A DNA stretch of 64,000 nucleotides, taken from NCBI GenBank assembly GCA_022316685.1, contig JAKJHU010000825.1:1-64000 (forward strand), given 5' to 3'. The first letter of the stretch is position 1. Each line of letters opens with the position of its first letter. Below are positions 21,170-34,289 of this stretch, piece after piece. The translations under genes were made by a program, and so were the position numbers. The notes below the pieces were generated by a model, which was given only the letters and a program-made list of their open reading frames with translations, was not told where the DNA came from and did not search any database. The stretch is from Progne subis subis (Eukaryota > Chordata > Aves > Passeriformes > Hirundinidae).

Positions 21170-22603
<1,434 letters not shown>

Positions 22604-22649
22604 CTCTAGAAGTCACCGGGTATCTGGGGTCCATAAAAAACAGGCAATT

Positions 22650-22915
22650 GGGAGAGAGTGGATCTACACTGGGATCAACTGGGAGTGACTGGGAACATGA
22701 TGAGAGGGACTGGGACTATTCCAGGGGCACCTGGGATAATACTGTGAGGAACTGGGAACAACTGGAACTTTGATGGAGGAAATTGTGATCCTACTGGGAT
22801 CACAGTGGGAACAGCTGTGGCCATGCTGGGGAGAACTGGGATCACACTGAAGGTGATGGGAATCCTACTGGGATTGACTGGGAGTGGCTGTGAGCAACTG
22901 GAATCATGCTGAGTG
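22650..22915. repeat. Degenerate ACTGGGA minisatellite (left arm)
   Basis: Irregular tandem units built on ACTGGGA(N)5-8 upstream of the zinc-finger leader exon. The mirror copy is at 37970-38170, and a far longer relative is in the spacer at 31600-32770. Confidence 0.8.
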
Positions 22916-23495
22916 TGGAGTCCCTGCAGCCCCTTGCCATAATACCTAGGGCCTGGCCTTGGCAGGACATCATAGAGTCACCTGCCCAGCCTGAGACAGA
23001 GAACTTCCCAATGGGGCTCTGGACACGATGGTTTGCCTCAGTTTCTCCCCTCCCTGATTCCCCTGGCCCTTTGGTTTCTCCTTTCCTCTGGGTCTCCATT
23101 GGTTTGGGGTTCCCGGGGACTGGCCCCTTTTCCCTAGAGGACACTGACCTTTCCTGCCCTTTGCTCTGCCCCCGTGCCTCAAGGTCTTGGGCTGCTGAAG
23201 CTCACACTTGAGCTGCAGACCGGCACACGTGCTCCCCTTTCCAATCTGGATTCCCCTTGGGCTTCTGGAAATAAACCTGGCTGGAACTGATCCAGGCAAA
23301 GGCCTTCTGGCCTCTCCTTGCTGAGCTGCCCACGTGGCGTGTGTGCATGTGTGAGCTTGACTGCTTCGCCTGAGCTTCCCCAAGCGGCCTTTCCACCGCA
23401 GAGGCTTATCGGCTCTGGGCTTCAGCTCCACTCCCAAAAACCACAACGCAACACGCTTTGGGTGAAAATTACCCAAATGGGCCTCAAATCTCCAG
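22916..23495. other. Left arm, no recognisable gene
   Basis: Mirror of 37391-37970. Contains AATAAACC near 23268 but no interpretable frame on either strand. Confidence 0.5.
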
Positions 23496-23499
23496 CACC

Positions 23500-23960
23500 T
23501 GGACTGAGACCCACACCAAGATCAGCACCAGAACCGGCACCAGCACCAAGACTGAGACCGACACCGAATCCGAGACCGGCACCGACAGCGGCGCTGCTCT
23601 GGGACGGGCACCGAGACCAAGACTGGGACCAGAACCGACACCAGAACTGAGAGCGGCACCGCTGCAGCACCGGGACCAGGACCGGAACCAGTACACCGGA
23701 ACTGAGACCGGCGCCACAGAGGCACCGGCACCGGGACTGACACCAAGACCGTAACTGACACCACAACTGGCACTGGCACCAAGACTGAGACCAAGACCGG
23801 CACCGGAACCAGCACCGAGACTGGCACCGCTCCGGGACTGGGACCCAGACTGAGACTGGCACTGGGAGCACTCCGGGACCAAGACTGACACCGCTACCGG
23901 CACTGGGACCTGGACTGCGCTGAGATCAACACTGAGACCGGGACTGAAGACACCAAAGAA
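23500..23960. repeat. Hexamer minisatellite, RACYGN-type (left arm, outer array)
   Basis: Tandem, strongly degenerate 6-base units such as ACCGGC, ACCGAG, ACTGAG and ACCAAG on +. All six frames stay open for long stretches because the period is a multiple of three. Mirror copy at 36925-37385. Confidence 0.93.
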
Positions 23961-23999
23961 GGGCTCAAAAGTCACCAAAAACACCCCTCAAGAGACCAA

Positions 24000-24640
24000 A
24001 AAGTGGCAGAAATGGCCCCAAAATTATCAAAAACTGACTAGAAATGTACCCAAAATTACAAAAAACTGGCTCAAAATGACAGAAAACAGCACAAAAAATG
24101 ACCAAAAATCCCTTTAAATGTACCCAAAATGAGACAAAATTGTCCCAAATTACCCAATATGACAGAAAACACCACAAAAATGGATAAAAATGGCCCAAAA
24201 GTGACCAAAAATGACTCAGAAGTGACAGGAAATGCCTCAAATGCTGCACAATGGAGGAGAGGCTGGAGGAACACAGAATCCCGAAAATGCAAAAAAATTG
24301 TCCAAAATTGCATCAAAAAAGCATAATTGAAAATAAAAATGAAAAGAGCATTAAAAGGGCTAAAAGAAAGGAAAACCTTGAAAATTCCTCCAAAAATGCC
24401 AGTAATATTCCCCACATTTCAAAAAATTCACCAAACCAAACAAAAAACATCCAGAGAATGAAAAAAAAACCAAAAAAACCAAACCAAAAAAACACCACAC
24501 ACACAAAAGAAACCCCAAAAAACCAAACCACAACCAAACCAAAAAAACACTTGAAATGCCCAGAAATATATTAAACACACCTCCCCTCCACCAATCCCCT
24601 AAATTCTGCCCAGAATTCCCAAAATCCCTGAAAATTCCCA
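24000..24640. repeat. AT-rich degenerate repeats (left arm, flank of RAB4B exon 2)
   Basis: First AAAATGACCAAAAATG-like units (about 24000-24230), then a strongly A-rich stretch with CCAAAAAACCAAACC runs (24430-24560). Mirror copy at 36300-36900. No gene is seen. Confidence 0.7.
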
Positions 24641-24653
24641 GAATGTCCTACAC

Positions 24654-25860
24654 TTGCTCTTGATGAAGGGCTGGAGCAGGCAAGACTTGCTGGTGCTGGC
24701 GCTGCCAATCACCAAGAACTTGAGGAGGAAATCTGGAAAAAAATTCCCACATTTGGACCCAAATTGCCAAGACTTCCTACATTTGGACCTAAAATTCCCC
24801 AAGTTTCAAATTTTTGGATACAAAATTCCCCCAAAATCCTCTCCGGAGATCTCAAAATCCCCACACTTGGACCTGAAATTCCCCAAATTCCTGCATTTGC
24901 CTCAAAATTCAAAAAATATCCGAACAGAAAACCCCAAATTGCCACATCTGGACCCCAAAAATTCCCAATACAGAGCCAAAATTCCAAAAAAATCCCCTTG
25001 AAGAACCCCAAACTTTCCGTATAGAGATACTGAAACCTCCCAGACCCTCCTGGACCCTTTCTTGGCTCCCCTAGACCCCTTTAGAGCCTCTAGAGCACCC
25101 CCAGATCCCCTCAAATCCCCTATAGGGACTCCTAGAGACCCCCCCAGATCCCCACAGGGACACCCAGCCCCCCTGGACCCTCTATAGATCCCCCAGAGAT
25201 TCCCTATAGCGCCCTCAGACCCTCTCTGGAGACCCCTAGACCCCCCCAAATCCCCCATAGGGACCCACAGACACCCCCAGACCTCCCGGAACTGCTAGAG
25301 GCTCCCCCAGACCCCTATAGATCCCCAATAGACCCCTCAAACCAACAAAGACCCTAAAGAGACCCCTCGACCCCCTATAGGACCACCAGAGCCCCTTTAC
25401 GGACTCCTCTGGACCCTCTAGAGATACCTCAGACCCCTAGAGAGCCCCTATAGCACCCCATAAACCCCTTAAGGAGACCCAGACCCCCCCAAATCCCCTA
25501 GAGACCCCCAGGCCCACTCAGACCCCTCAGGATCCCCGAGAGATCCCCCATTGCCCCACCGTAGGTCTCACACACGCGGAGCCCCGTCGGGGACCAGGAG
25601 CAAAGATGGCGGCACTCCGGGGAAGCAACTTCCGAGCAGTCTGCGCATGCGCCGGAGACAACGCGCCAGCAGATAGGCGGGGCTCAATGGAGAAGAGAGC
25701 TGCGGCCAATGAAAGCGCAGGGAAGGAATGAAATGAGGCGGGCTCAGGGAAAGCGCAGGGCCCGGCAGGGGAAAGGGGCGGGGCCAAGGAAAGGGCGGGA
25801 ACGAGGAGGAGAGTGGGCGTGGCCAAGGGGACGCGCCCTCCTCCAAGGGCTCGCTTTGCC
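24654..25860 (-). pseudogene. RAB4B: RAB4B promoter and exons 1-2, decayed (left-arm copy)
   Basis: Exon 2 is at 24654-24732 (79 bases; one base short of 80, so frameshifted) and keeps the DFL-KFLVIGSA sense of Rab4B followed by STSKS. The conserved P-loop GTGKS has lost both glycines. Exon 1 ends at 25560 with (GAG ACC TAC G) before GTGGGG; the initiator codon is GTG. The CpG promoter is 25561-25860. The GSA (not GNA) P-loop start points to RAB4B rather than RAB4A. Intron 1 holds GACCCC-rich minisatellites. Later exons are absent. Confidence 0.8.
25030..25555. repeat. GACCCCYATAGA minisatellite in RAB4B-like intron 1 (left arm)
   Basis: Degenerate units of about 12 to 25 bases built on AGACCCCTATAGATCCCC. 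Mirror copy at 35300-35830. Confidence 0.75.
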
Positions 25861-25889
25861 CTAAAATCACCCAAAAGGGTCTGAAATCT

Positions 25890-26560
25890 CCGGCACCGAG
25901 ACCGAGATCAGCACCAGAACCGACACCAGCACCAAGACTGAGACCGACACCGGAACCGAGATTGGTACCGCTCTGGGCTGGCACTGGGACCGACCGAGAC
26001 CGAGACCAAACCCGGCACCAGAAGCGGTGCAGGGACCAAGACTGACACCAAGAGGACACTGGGACCGGCACCGGGAATGCTTTGGAACCGGCACCGGCGG
26101 CGGGAGCGCTCCAGGACTGCTCCAGGACTGCGGCCAGAACCGAGACCGGGAGCACGCCAGGACTGAGACCAAGAGCGGCACCGGAAACCAGCACCGAGAC
26201 TGGAACTGCTCCGGCACCGAGACTGAGATTGGCACTGGGAGCACTCCGGGACCAAGACCGGCACCGCTCCGGTACCGGGAACGCTCCGAACAGAGTCCGA
26301 GAGACTGAGACCAGGAGTGGAACGGGAACCGGCACCGGCACCAAGAATGGCACCGCTCCGGGATCGAGATCGACACGGGACCGAATCAGCACCGGGAGCG
26401 CTCCGGGACTGGGACTTGAGACTGGAGGCGGCACCGGGACGGGGATCGGACCCCGAATCGCTCCAGGATTGGCTCCAGGATCGCTCCGGGCCGCCGCAGT
26501 TCGCTCCGGGGAGTTTTGGCCGCACACCCGGGCGGCACTGGGAGGGAGCCCTGGGCCGGG
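25890..26560. repeat. Hexamer minisatellite (left arm, middle array)
   Basis: Same ACCGRN/GGTNYY hexamer family as 23500-23960, next to the upstream edge of the RAB4B promoter. Mirror copy 34290-34970. Confidence 0.9.
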
Positions 26561-26599
26561 CGGGGACCGCCTCGGTTCGCGTCGTTCCGCTGCAGCCAT

Positions 26600-26760
26600 C
26601 CCGCTCCATATGATCCCAGTTGTATGATCCCAGTCTCTGTGGTTCTGATCCATGCGCTGCCAGCCTGTGAAATCCCAGTCCGTGTGATCCCAGTGTGTAC
26701 AATCCCAGCCTACAAGGTGCCCAGTCCGCATGATCCCAGTCTGTCTGGTCCTGCAGGCAC
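26600..26760. repeat. About 17-bp GATCCCAGT minisatellite (left arm)
   Basis: Units such as TATGATCCCAGTCTGTG and GTGTGATCCCAGTGTGT between two hexamer arrays. Mirror copy 34090-34250, and a related array lies at 47505-47700. Confidence 0.85.
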
Positions 26761-26809
26761 ACACTCCAGGGCTGCCAGGCTCGGTGCCAGGCCCGGTTTT
26801 CAGTCCCGG

Positions 26810-27270
26810 CCTCAGTCTCGGTCTCGGATCAGTGCCGGTCCCAGTGTCGGTACCACTGCCTGTCTTGGTCCCGGAGTGCTCTCAGTGCCAATCTCATTCT
26901 CGGTACCCAGTACCAGAGCGGTGCCAGTCTCGGTGCTGGTTCCGGTGCCGGTCTTGGTCTCAGTCTTGGTCCCAGTTCCAGTTCTGTTGCCGGTTTCAGT
27001 CTTGGTCTCAGTCTCAGTCCCGGTGCCTGTGCAAGTGCCGGTCTCAGTTCTGTCGTTGGTTCTGGTCCTAGTGTTGGCCCTGGCTCCCTGGAGCAGTGTC
27101 GGTGTCGGTTCTGGTGTCGGTTCTGGTCCCAGTGTTGGTCTCAGTGCCGGTCCCAGAGCAGCGCCGCTCTTGGTGCCAGGCTCGGATCCGGTGTCAGTCT
27201 GAGTCTTGGTGCTGGTGCCGGTTCTGGTGCTGATCTTGGTCTTGGTCCTCTGTCTCGGTTTGTGGTCCGG
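26810..27270. repeat. Hexamer minisatellite (left arm, inner array)
   Basis: YCRGTN hexamers, mirror copy at 33590-34080. Confidence 0.9.
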
Positions 27271-27705
27271 AGATTTTAGGCCAGTTTGGGTGATTTTAGG
27301 CAAAACTGGGGACACTTATGCGGGGATTTTAGGCACCTTTGATTGATTTTTGGCCAAACCTGGTGGGTTTTAGGGTGGATTTTAGGTAATTTTGCATTAT
27401 TTTAGTCCCATTTGGTTGATTTTAGGCAAAAAATCTGGTGGGATATAGTCCAATTTGGGTGATTTTTGGATAAGCATGGCAGTTTTACAGTGGATTTTAG
27501 ATAATTTTAGATGAATTGAAGCCTATTTGCTTGGGGTTCAGACCCATTTGGGTGATTTTAGGCCAAATCTGGTGGCTTTTACACAGAACTTTAGGTCACT
27601 TGAGGTGATTTTAAGCCAAACCAGGTACTTATCAGGGTGGATTTTATGACCTTGGTGAGATTGAAAGTGTGATTTGAGGGCATTTTTTGCGTGTGGTTTT
27701 TGTGA
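27271..27705. repeat. Degenerate 36-40 bp GATTTTAGG repeats, inner end of left arm
   Basis: Units of the form GGGTGATTTTAGGCCAAATCTGGTGGG. Homology to the right arm (33205-33590, reversed) fades near 27700, where an LTR begins. Confidence 0.8.
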
Positions 27706-28259
27706 AAAGAGCATATTATATGGACTCTACACAAGATATTTACTATATGTATTATGTTGTATTGATTAGTAATGTTGTATTAATATTTTCGATAGTATGG
27801 TAAATGTAGTTTTGTAGTTAAAATGTAGTTTTTATATACCAACCACACGGAAAATGTAAATCTTTCAGAGAAAAAAAAATTATGACTTTCCTTATCAGAA
27901 GAGACCAAGCTTCTCCTGCCTTACTCAGACCCAAAAAATACACCACAGAGATTAAGGGAAAAAAGTGACACTAACCAGAGAGAATTCTTTGTTTGAATGG
28001 AATTTATGCATCAAGTATGAAATGTATGAATATTCAACAGGCTATTGCTTTTAAGAGATATTCCTTTGTTAACGGGCTCCTTCTTCAGAGCTTTTTGCTC
28101 AGGAAGGCACCCAGACATCTGTTACTTTGTTTTTATTGTCTCCAATTGTCCTAAACCAAATTGTTCAATTTCTTTATTACCCGAATTCGATTTTGCATAA
28201 CCAATTTTATTACTATTGAACTTTAAAAATTTTAAAACAAGTGATTGGCGTTTTTCACA
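27705..28259 (+). mobile_element. Solo LTR at the start of the spacer, left edge uncertain
   Basis: AT-rich element ending GATTGGCGTTTTTCACA at 28259, with the AACGGGCTCCTTCTTCAGAGC and CTAAACCAAATTGTTCAAT segments that I associate with a common songbird LTR family. The exact left end and target duplication could not be fixed. Confidence 0.6.
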
Positions 28260-29339
28260 GCCCTGACCTCAAATCCAGCCCCAGTTCCAGACCCTTCCTA
28301 AAGCCGCAGCCCTAAACCCAAGGCCACGTTTAACGCTGACCTTACACCCAGCCCCGATTCCATGAATGTGCCTCCTGAGGGGAACTTTGGGCCGTGAGTT
28401 GAGCTCAGGGACCTTGAGCTGAGGCTCAGGTGACACCATTGTCCAGTGATCCCAGGGCTAGGGAGAAGGAAGCAAGGCTGAGGGAGAAGAATGAATGCAA
28501 AAAGCCAAGCCGCAGAGCTGTGCTGAGAATCATCCCTGGATTTTTCTACTTCATCTCTCTGCCACTCTCTTGTTTCCCCCTCCACCTTTTTTTGAGGCTC
28601 TCCGACTATCACAGATCTGAGGAGGCCCAGGGAGGGATCACTCTCCCTCTTATCACTCTTCCTCTCTGTCCTCTTCCCTTAAATGTGGGGGGTCGGATGG
28701 TCCCTGTCTCCCTCCATTCATTGGGGTGACCTCCTGAGAATCCCCTGGCGTGAGAGGGACAGAGGCACCGGGTGCTCTCCGTCCTCCTCAGCTTCCTGAG
28801 GGGGGCCAGGTTCATCTCCATCCTCCACTCTGGGGGTCAGCTCATGTCTGTCCTCCTCGTCCGCAGTGGATGGGGGCTGGGTCGTTTCTGTTCGTGCTGT
28901 CCCTTGGCCATGGGCTGGAGGAGGTCTCTGGAGCGGAGTTTCTGGTGGGGTCTCCGCACCTTTGTTTTTGCCCTTGGCTAGGATCAAGGTCTATGGTGGG
29001 GATGAGGGGATCAGCTCATCTCTGCCCTCCTCTCCTCGCTGCTGCTCCTCCGCTATGGAAGGGGCGGGTGGTGTGTGTCCTCATTTTCTGTGGGAATTTG
29101 GGCCATCAGCTCATGTCTGTCCTTGTCCCCGCAGTGAATGGGGCTGGGCTGTCTCCATTTGTGCTTCCCTTCGTGTGGGCTGGAGGTGCTCTCTGTGCAG
29201 CGGAGTTTCTGCCAGCGCAGCAGTCAGCACCCGAGAGAATGGGAGACGCGGCCGGCGCTGCCGGCACCCGGGACTGCGGGACATCACATCCTGCCAGCTT
29301 TCAGGGGAATGGCTTAAATCATGGAGCGTGACAACTTCC
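28260..29339. other. Spacer, unassigned with an internal imperfect duplication
   Basis: Two stretches of about 110 bp, 28838-28950 and 29106-29215, resemble each other (GTCAGCTCATGTCTGTCC, then CGCAGTG-ATGGGG, then GCGGAGTTTCT). Each has an acceptor-like CCGCAG. No protein domain is recognised. Confidence 0.45.
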
Positions 29340-30120
29340 CCGGACATGCTTTGTGAAACAGAAGGTTAATAAAGGAAAATAGTAAACATAAACAGAAAAA
29401 TAAAATGCAAGTCGAACACAGTGCAGAGACCATCCTGACACTGTTACGGCAGTCCCAAAAAAGCTCTTTGGTTCTTTTGTGTAATCCCTTTAGTACTGAA
29501 TAGTCTAGGTGGGTTCCACTGGCAAATTGCCAGTAAGGAAAGGTACAAACTTTGAAGGACAGTGACAAGGTCCAACAGGTGCTTCTCTCTTGGCATTGAG
29601 CCAATTACAAAGAGAAAGACACAGAACTTTCTAGTTTGGTTTCCTTATGTTTCAGGTCAACTGAACCCCTTTTCCTTATACAGAAATGCTGACTCGGGAG
29701 TGGGGGGTGCATGACTCCAAGAGGGGCCCTGACAATATCCCAAAATGCTGCTGCTGCCCCGCACCATGTGGCCTCAGGCAGAGCCGAGTGGGGCGGGTGG
29801 TCGGGGCCGGGGAGACCCTTCCTAGCGGCGTGCCCCCTCTCAGCCCAGCCTCTGCGAAAGCGCAGCAGCAGTGACAGAGACGGCAAGAGAGGGGAGCGTG
29901 CGAAGCCTCAGGCAACTACAAAGCACAACAGAAGCGGCACCGCGTTCCCTGCCTCCCCCAGCACAGCAAAATTCACCCGGTAAAGCGTGGCCAACATCTT
30001 GTAAGCTGGGAAAGCCCTACCAGCCACTGCCACCGCTCCTACAACAGCCCCAACTCCCGTCTGCTGCGGGCCCTCGTACGCTGAGACTGTACTAGAGAAA
30101 AACCTAACTACACGTGATAC
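29340..30120. other. Spacer, no recognisable gene
   Basis: AT-rich at left, GC-rich from 29740. AATAAA occurs at 29368-29373. Nothing with a convincing reading frame or repeat match. Confidence 0.45.
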
Positions 30121-30124
30121 GGAG

Positions 30125-30720
30125 GATGTTTATGGATAGAAAAATACAAGATTTTAGAAGCAGCTTTTGGTGATTTTGTAGAAGTAGAGAAACAGCTTGT
30201 ACTGAGAACACATAGAAGATTCGCTATGAAGCCTGGTTGTTAGGTAGTTACTGAGTAGAAGTCATACAGGTAAGATGTATAATGTTGGAACTCAGCAAAG
30301 CGGGACCTAGGGATTTGTCACAAATAGACAAAGCAGAACTTTGTGGCTTGAATCCAGCAAAATCAAGCTCCTAATTTCTGGCAAGAGCAAAGTGACCTGA
30401 AAAAGAGCCAAACCTCCACTGTGCCTGCCCAGAAGCGAAGATCAACCTGAGGAAGACATCGGCCTTCCTCCCAAGAGCCCAGCTCAGGAGCACCAGGAGC
30501 TGTGACAGCTAATTAGAATGCAAAGCGAGAGAAGGCGGGGAATGGGCGGGTGGGGAGGTGTGGGTTTGTGGGATCAATGTGTATTTAAACCTGGACCTTG
30601 CTCTGACCAGGGACGCACGCTTTGGAGGAGACATCCCCCCGTGTGTCCCAGCTGGACAGAAAACATACCTGCTGTACGATTTCTAATTGTAAAGTCCTTA
30701 TTGTACGCTTCCCACGAGTA
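30125..30720 (+). mobile_element. Putative ERVK-like solo LTR in spacer
   Basis: A TATTTAAACC TATA-like box at 30582-30591 is followed by about 130 bp resembling an R-U5 (CTTTGGAGGAGACATCCCCC, then GTACGATTTCTAATTGTAAAGTCC). This arrangement fits class II LTRs of songbirds. Ends and target duplication are not resolved. Confidence 0.5.
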
Positions 30721-30724
30721 ACCC

Positions 30725-30885
30725 CATCCTGAGGGGCCCCGAGCAGCGCCGCGCCCCCCACACCGGGCCCGGAGAGCAGAGCACGGGCAGGATGGCCGCG
30801 GGGAGCGGCGGGCGTCCCTCCCAGCCACGCTGCCACAGCCCACTGCCCGTGGGAATGCAGATGGTCAACAGGCAGAAAAAACCCA
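30725..30885 (+). other. Short CpG-rich block with a possible first exon
   Basis: GC-rich sequence with a good start context (CAGGATGGCC at 30788). The frame opens with MAAGSGGRPSQPRCHSP but continues without any recognised motif. It could be a relic of a 5' exon; support is weak. Confidence 0.2.
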
Positions 30886-31590
30886 GAAAGGACTCACCAC
30901 AGAATTATGCTTTCAACAATCGGACACAACAAATAGCCACCATTAAAACAAATATCCGTTCTAATACTGTTTCTAAATACTCTCAACAGTTTCGTCCCAC
31001 CTGTAGTAAACTCTCTTCTTTTCAGGTGCACATTGAAGTTACAATATAATGCTATGTGATATTTAAAATTTTGGTTTAATTTGAAAATTTCTTCTGTTAA
31101 AAATTCAAAATCATTTACATGCTGTTTTTACCCTCCATAGAAAAAGGCAAGCACCAAGATATTTATTTTTCTCTCCCAAAAATCCTACCATTTCAGTTAC
31201 AGCATTTCAACAAAGAATTTTCATGCTAAAAATTACTAACAGCCACCTTTCAGATGTCACTCATGCCAACTCCTCTTAAAATCAACAGCAAGTTTCTAAA
31301 ACTAAAAGCAAGTCACTTGGACTAACTGATTTGGCTAACAGGAGTTAAACCTTCTTTCCTCTCAGATAAACATGGAAAGCCTCATCCAGAAGAGGCTCTT
31401 CAAGCCCTCACTGTGATAAAGAGGCCCTTCAGCAGCAGCAGACCCTGAGTGATGGTAAAACACATGGGCAGTTTAAAGTTTCATCTGATTCCTTTTGCTC
31501 CAAAGCACACATTTTGTTCCTGTTCTAATTGTTCAACAAAGAAAGGTGAAAAGGTGTGGGGTGGGTGTACACCCACTTCAAGAGATGATG
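30886..31590. other. Spacer, AT-rich, nothing recognised
   Basis: No open frame of interest, no repeat structure, no RNA gene seen. Confidence 0.5.
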
Positions 31591-31594
31591 AACA

Positions 31595-32775
31595 TGCTTA
31601 GTGCAACTGGGATATACTGGGAGGGTCTGGAACCATACTGGGGGGGACTGGAACAACACTGGGAACAGCTGGGACCATGCTGGGAATGAGTGGGACCACG
31701 CTACAGGAAACTGGGAGTGACTGGATCTACACTGAGGGCAACTGGGCGTGACTGGGACCATGCTGAGAGGGACTGGGACTATTCCAGGGGAAACTGGGAT
31801 CATACTGGCAGGAACTGGGAACAAGTGGAACTATGCTGGGGCAACTGGGATCATACCGGGATAACCATGGGAACAGCTGGGTCCATGCTGGGGAGAACTG
31901 GGATCAAACTAAGGGTGATGGGAATCATACTGGGATTCAATACAAGTTTTTGTGAGCAACTGGAATCATGATGAGAGCACCTGGGATGAGGTGGGAGTGA
32001 CTGGGAGCATGCTGGCTGTGACTGGGATGTACTGGGAGAGACAAGGAGCAACTGGGATTATACTGGAGGCTACTGGGGTCATGCTGGCATTGAAATGGAG
32101 CAACTGGGATCACACTGGGAGCCACTGGCATTAGACTGGGAGTGACAGGGAGTGACTGGAATTAGGCTGCAAGTGACTGGCATCATATTGAGAGTAACTA
32201 CAATCATACTGGGATTAGAGTGGGTGTCAATGGACCCTGACTGGGGGTTACTGGGAGATATCAGGCCCGTGGTGGCAGCCAAGTGGGGACACACGGGGAG
32301 GAACTGTGAGCAACTGGGATAAAACTGGGGACAAGGGAACAACACTGAGGTAACTGGGAGTGCCTGGGAATGACTATAAGAATGTCCAGGGACACTGGGA
32401 TATACTGGGAGTGTCTGAGACCATAGGGGTGGTGACTGGGATGAAACTGGGAGAGACTGGCTATGTGCTGGGGGAAACTGGGACCATGCTGGGGACACTG
32501 GGAGCAAGTGGGAGTGACTGGGGCCCTGTTGGGAGAGACTGGGATCTCCTGGGAGTGCCTAGGACTATGCTCGGGGCAACTGGGAGAACTGGGAACACAC
32601 TGGATGAATGCGGGAGTACCTGAGAGCAACTGGGACTGTGCTGAGGGTAAATGAAATCACAATATGGAATGACAAGGAATGACAAGGAATGACAAGGAAT
32701 GAGAGGAAGTGACCAGGCCCATACTGGGAGTGACTGGGCTCATATTGGGAGTGCCGAGGAAAGTCGAACCACACA
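31595..32775. repeat. ACTGGGA minisatellite (spacer, about 1.2 kb)
   Basis: Dozens of units built from ACTGGGA followed by 5-9 variable bases (ACTGGGATCATACTGGGAGTG and similar). Period is irregular, near 10-20 bases. Related shorter arrays lie in both inverted-repeat arms beside the zinc-finger gene. Confidence 0.93.
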
Positions 32776-32825
32776 GCAGGGGTAACTGGGCACATACTGG
32801 GAGCAGCCACTTCCAGCACCAAGAC

Positions 32826-32990
32826 CCCCAAGACCTGGGGTCAAGGAAAGGGCGGGAACTGTGAGGGGAAAGGGGCAGGGTGAGGGACAGGGCAGGAATT
32901 CTGAGGGGAAAAAAGTGCGGCCAAGGCAACACATGGTCTTAAAAGGGCCCATTTTAGCTAAGAATCACACAAAAGGGTCTTAAATAATTA
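32826..32990. repeat. Degenerate third copy of the RAB4B promoter edge
   Basis: GTCAAGGAAAGGGCGGGAAC, then GGGGAAAGGGGCAGGG, then AATCACACAAAAGGGTCTTAAAT parallel the order in the left arm at about 25770-25890 (AAGGAAAGGGCGGGAAC and AATCACCCAAAAGGGTCTGAAAT). Much more decayed than the two arm copies. Confidence 0.5.
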
Positions 32991-33590
32991 CCCAGAGGGG
33001 CCGAAAATCCACCCTAAACCCAACCAGGTTTGGCTTCAAATCACCCAAAGAGGCTTGCAATCCCCACCAAGTAGATTTCAATAACAGAGGGGCCTAAAAT
33101 CCACCCTAAATCCATAATTTGGCCTTAAGTCAGTCAAAGTGTTAAAATCATACAAAGGAGTCTAAAATCCAACCAAGGAGGCGTAAAATTGCCCAAACTG
33201 GTTGAAAACCCATGCAAAAATGCCCTCAAATCACCCTTAAATCTCACCCAAGGGCATAAAATCTACCCTGAAAATACCTGGTTTGGCTTAAAATCACCCA
33301 AAGGGACCTGATATCCACTGTAAAACCCACCAGATTTGGCCAAAAATCACCCAAATGGGTCTAAACCCCAAGCAAATAGACCTCAGTTCATCTAAAAGGA
33401 TCCAAAATCCACCCTAAAACAGCCCAGCTCATCTAAAAATCACCCAGATTGGACTAAAATAATCCAAAATTATCTAAATTCCACCCTAAAACCCACCAGG
33501 TTTGACCAAAAATCATCCAAAGGTGCCTAAAATCCCCGCTAAGTGTCCCCAGTTTTGCCTAAAATCACCCAAACTGGCCTAAAATCTCCA
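32991..33590. repeat. Degenerate 36-40 bp AAAATCACCC repeats
   Basis: Units resembling AAAATCCACCCTAAAACCCACC. The part from about 33205 is the inner end of the right inverted-repeat arm. Confidence 0.8.
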
Positions 33591-34080
33591 CAACCGCAAC
33601 CAAGACAGAGACCAAGACCAAGATCAGCACCAGAACCGGCACCAGCACCAAGACTCAGACTGACACCGGATCCGAGCCTGGCACCAAGAGCGGCGCTGCT
33701 CTGGGACCGGCACTGAGACCAACACTGGGACCAGAACCAACACCAGAACCGACACCGACACTGCTCCGGGAGCCGGGCCAACACTAGGACCAGAACCAAC
33801 GACAGAACTGAGACCGGCACTGCACAGGCACCGGGACTGAGACTGAGACCAAGACTGAAACCAGCAACAGAACTGGAACTGGGACCAAGACTGAGACCAA
33901 GACCGGCACCGGAACCAGCACCGAGACTGGCGCCGCTCTGGGACTGGGACCGAGAATGAGATCGGTACTGAGAGCACTCCGGGACCAAGACAGGCAGTGG
34001 TACCGACACTGGGACCGGCACTGATCCGAGACCCAGACTGAGGCCAGGACTGAAACCGGGCCTGGCACCGAGCCTGGCAG
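33590..34080. repeat. Hexamer minisatellite (right arm, inner array)
   Basis: ACCRRN-type 6-base units; mirror of 26810-27270. Confidence 0.9.
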
Positions 34081-34089
34081 CCCTGGAGT

Positions 34090-34250
34090 GTGTGCCATGC
34101 AGGACCAGACAGACTGGGATCATGCGGACTGGCACCTTGTAGGCTGGGATTGTACACACTGGGATCACACGGACTGGGATTTCACAGGCTGGCAGCGCAT
34201 GGATCAGAACCACAGAGACTGGGATCATACAAACTGGGATCATATGGAGC
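34090..34250. repeat. About 17-bp ACTGGGATC minisatellite (right arm)
   Basis: Units such as GACTGGGATCATGCG and CACTGGGATCACACG. Mirror of 26600-26760. Confidence 0.85.
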
Positions 34251-34289
34251 GGGATGGCTGCAGCGGAACGACGCGAACTGAGGCGGTCC

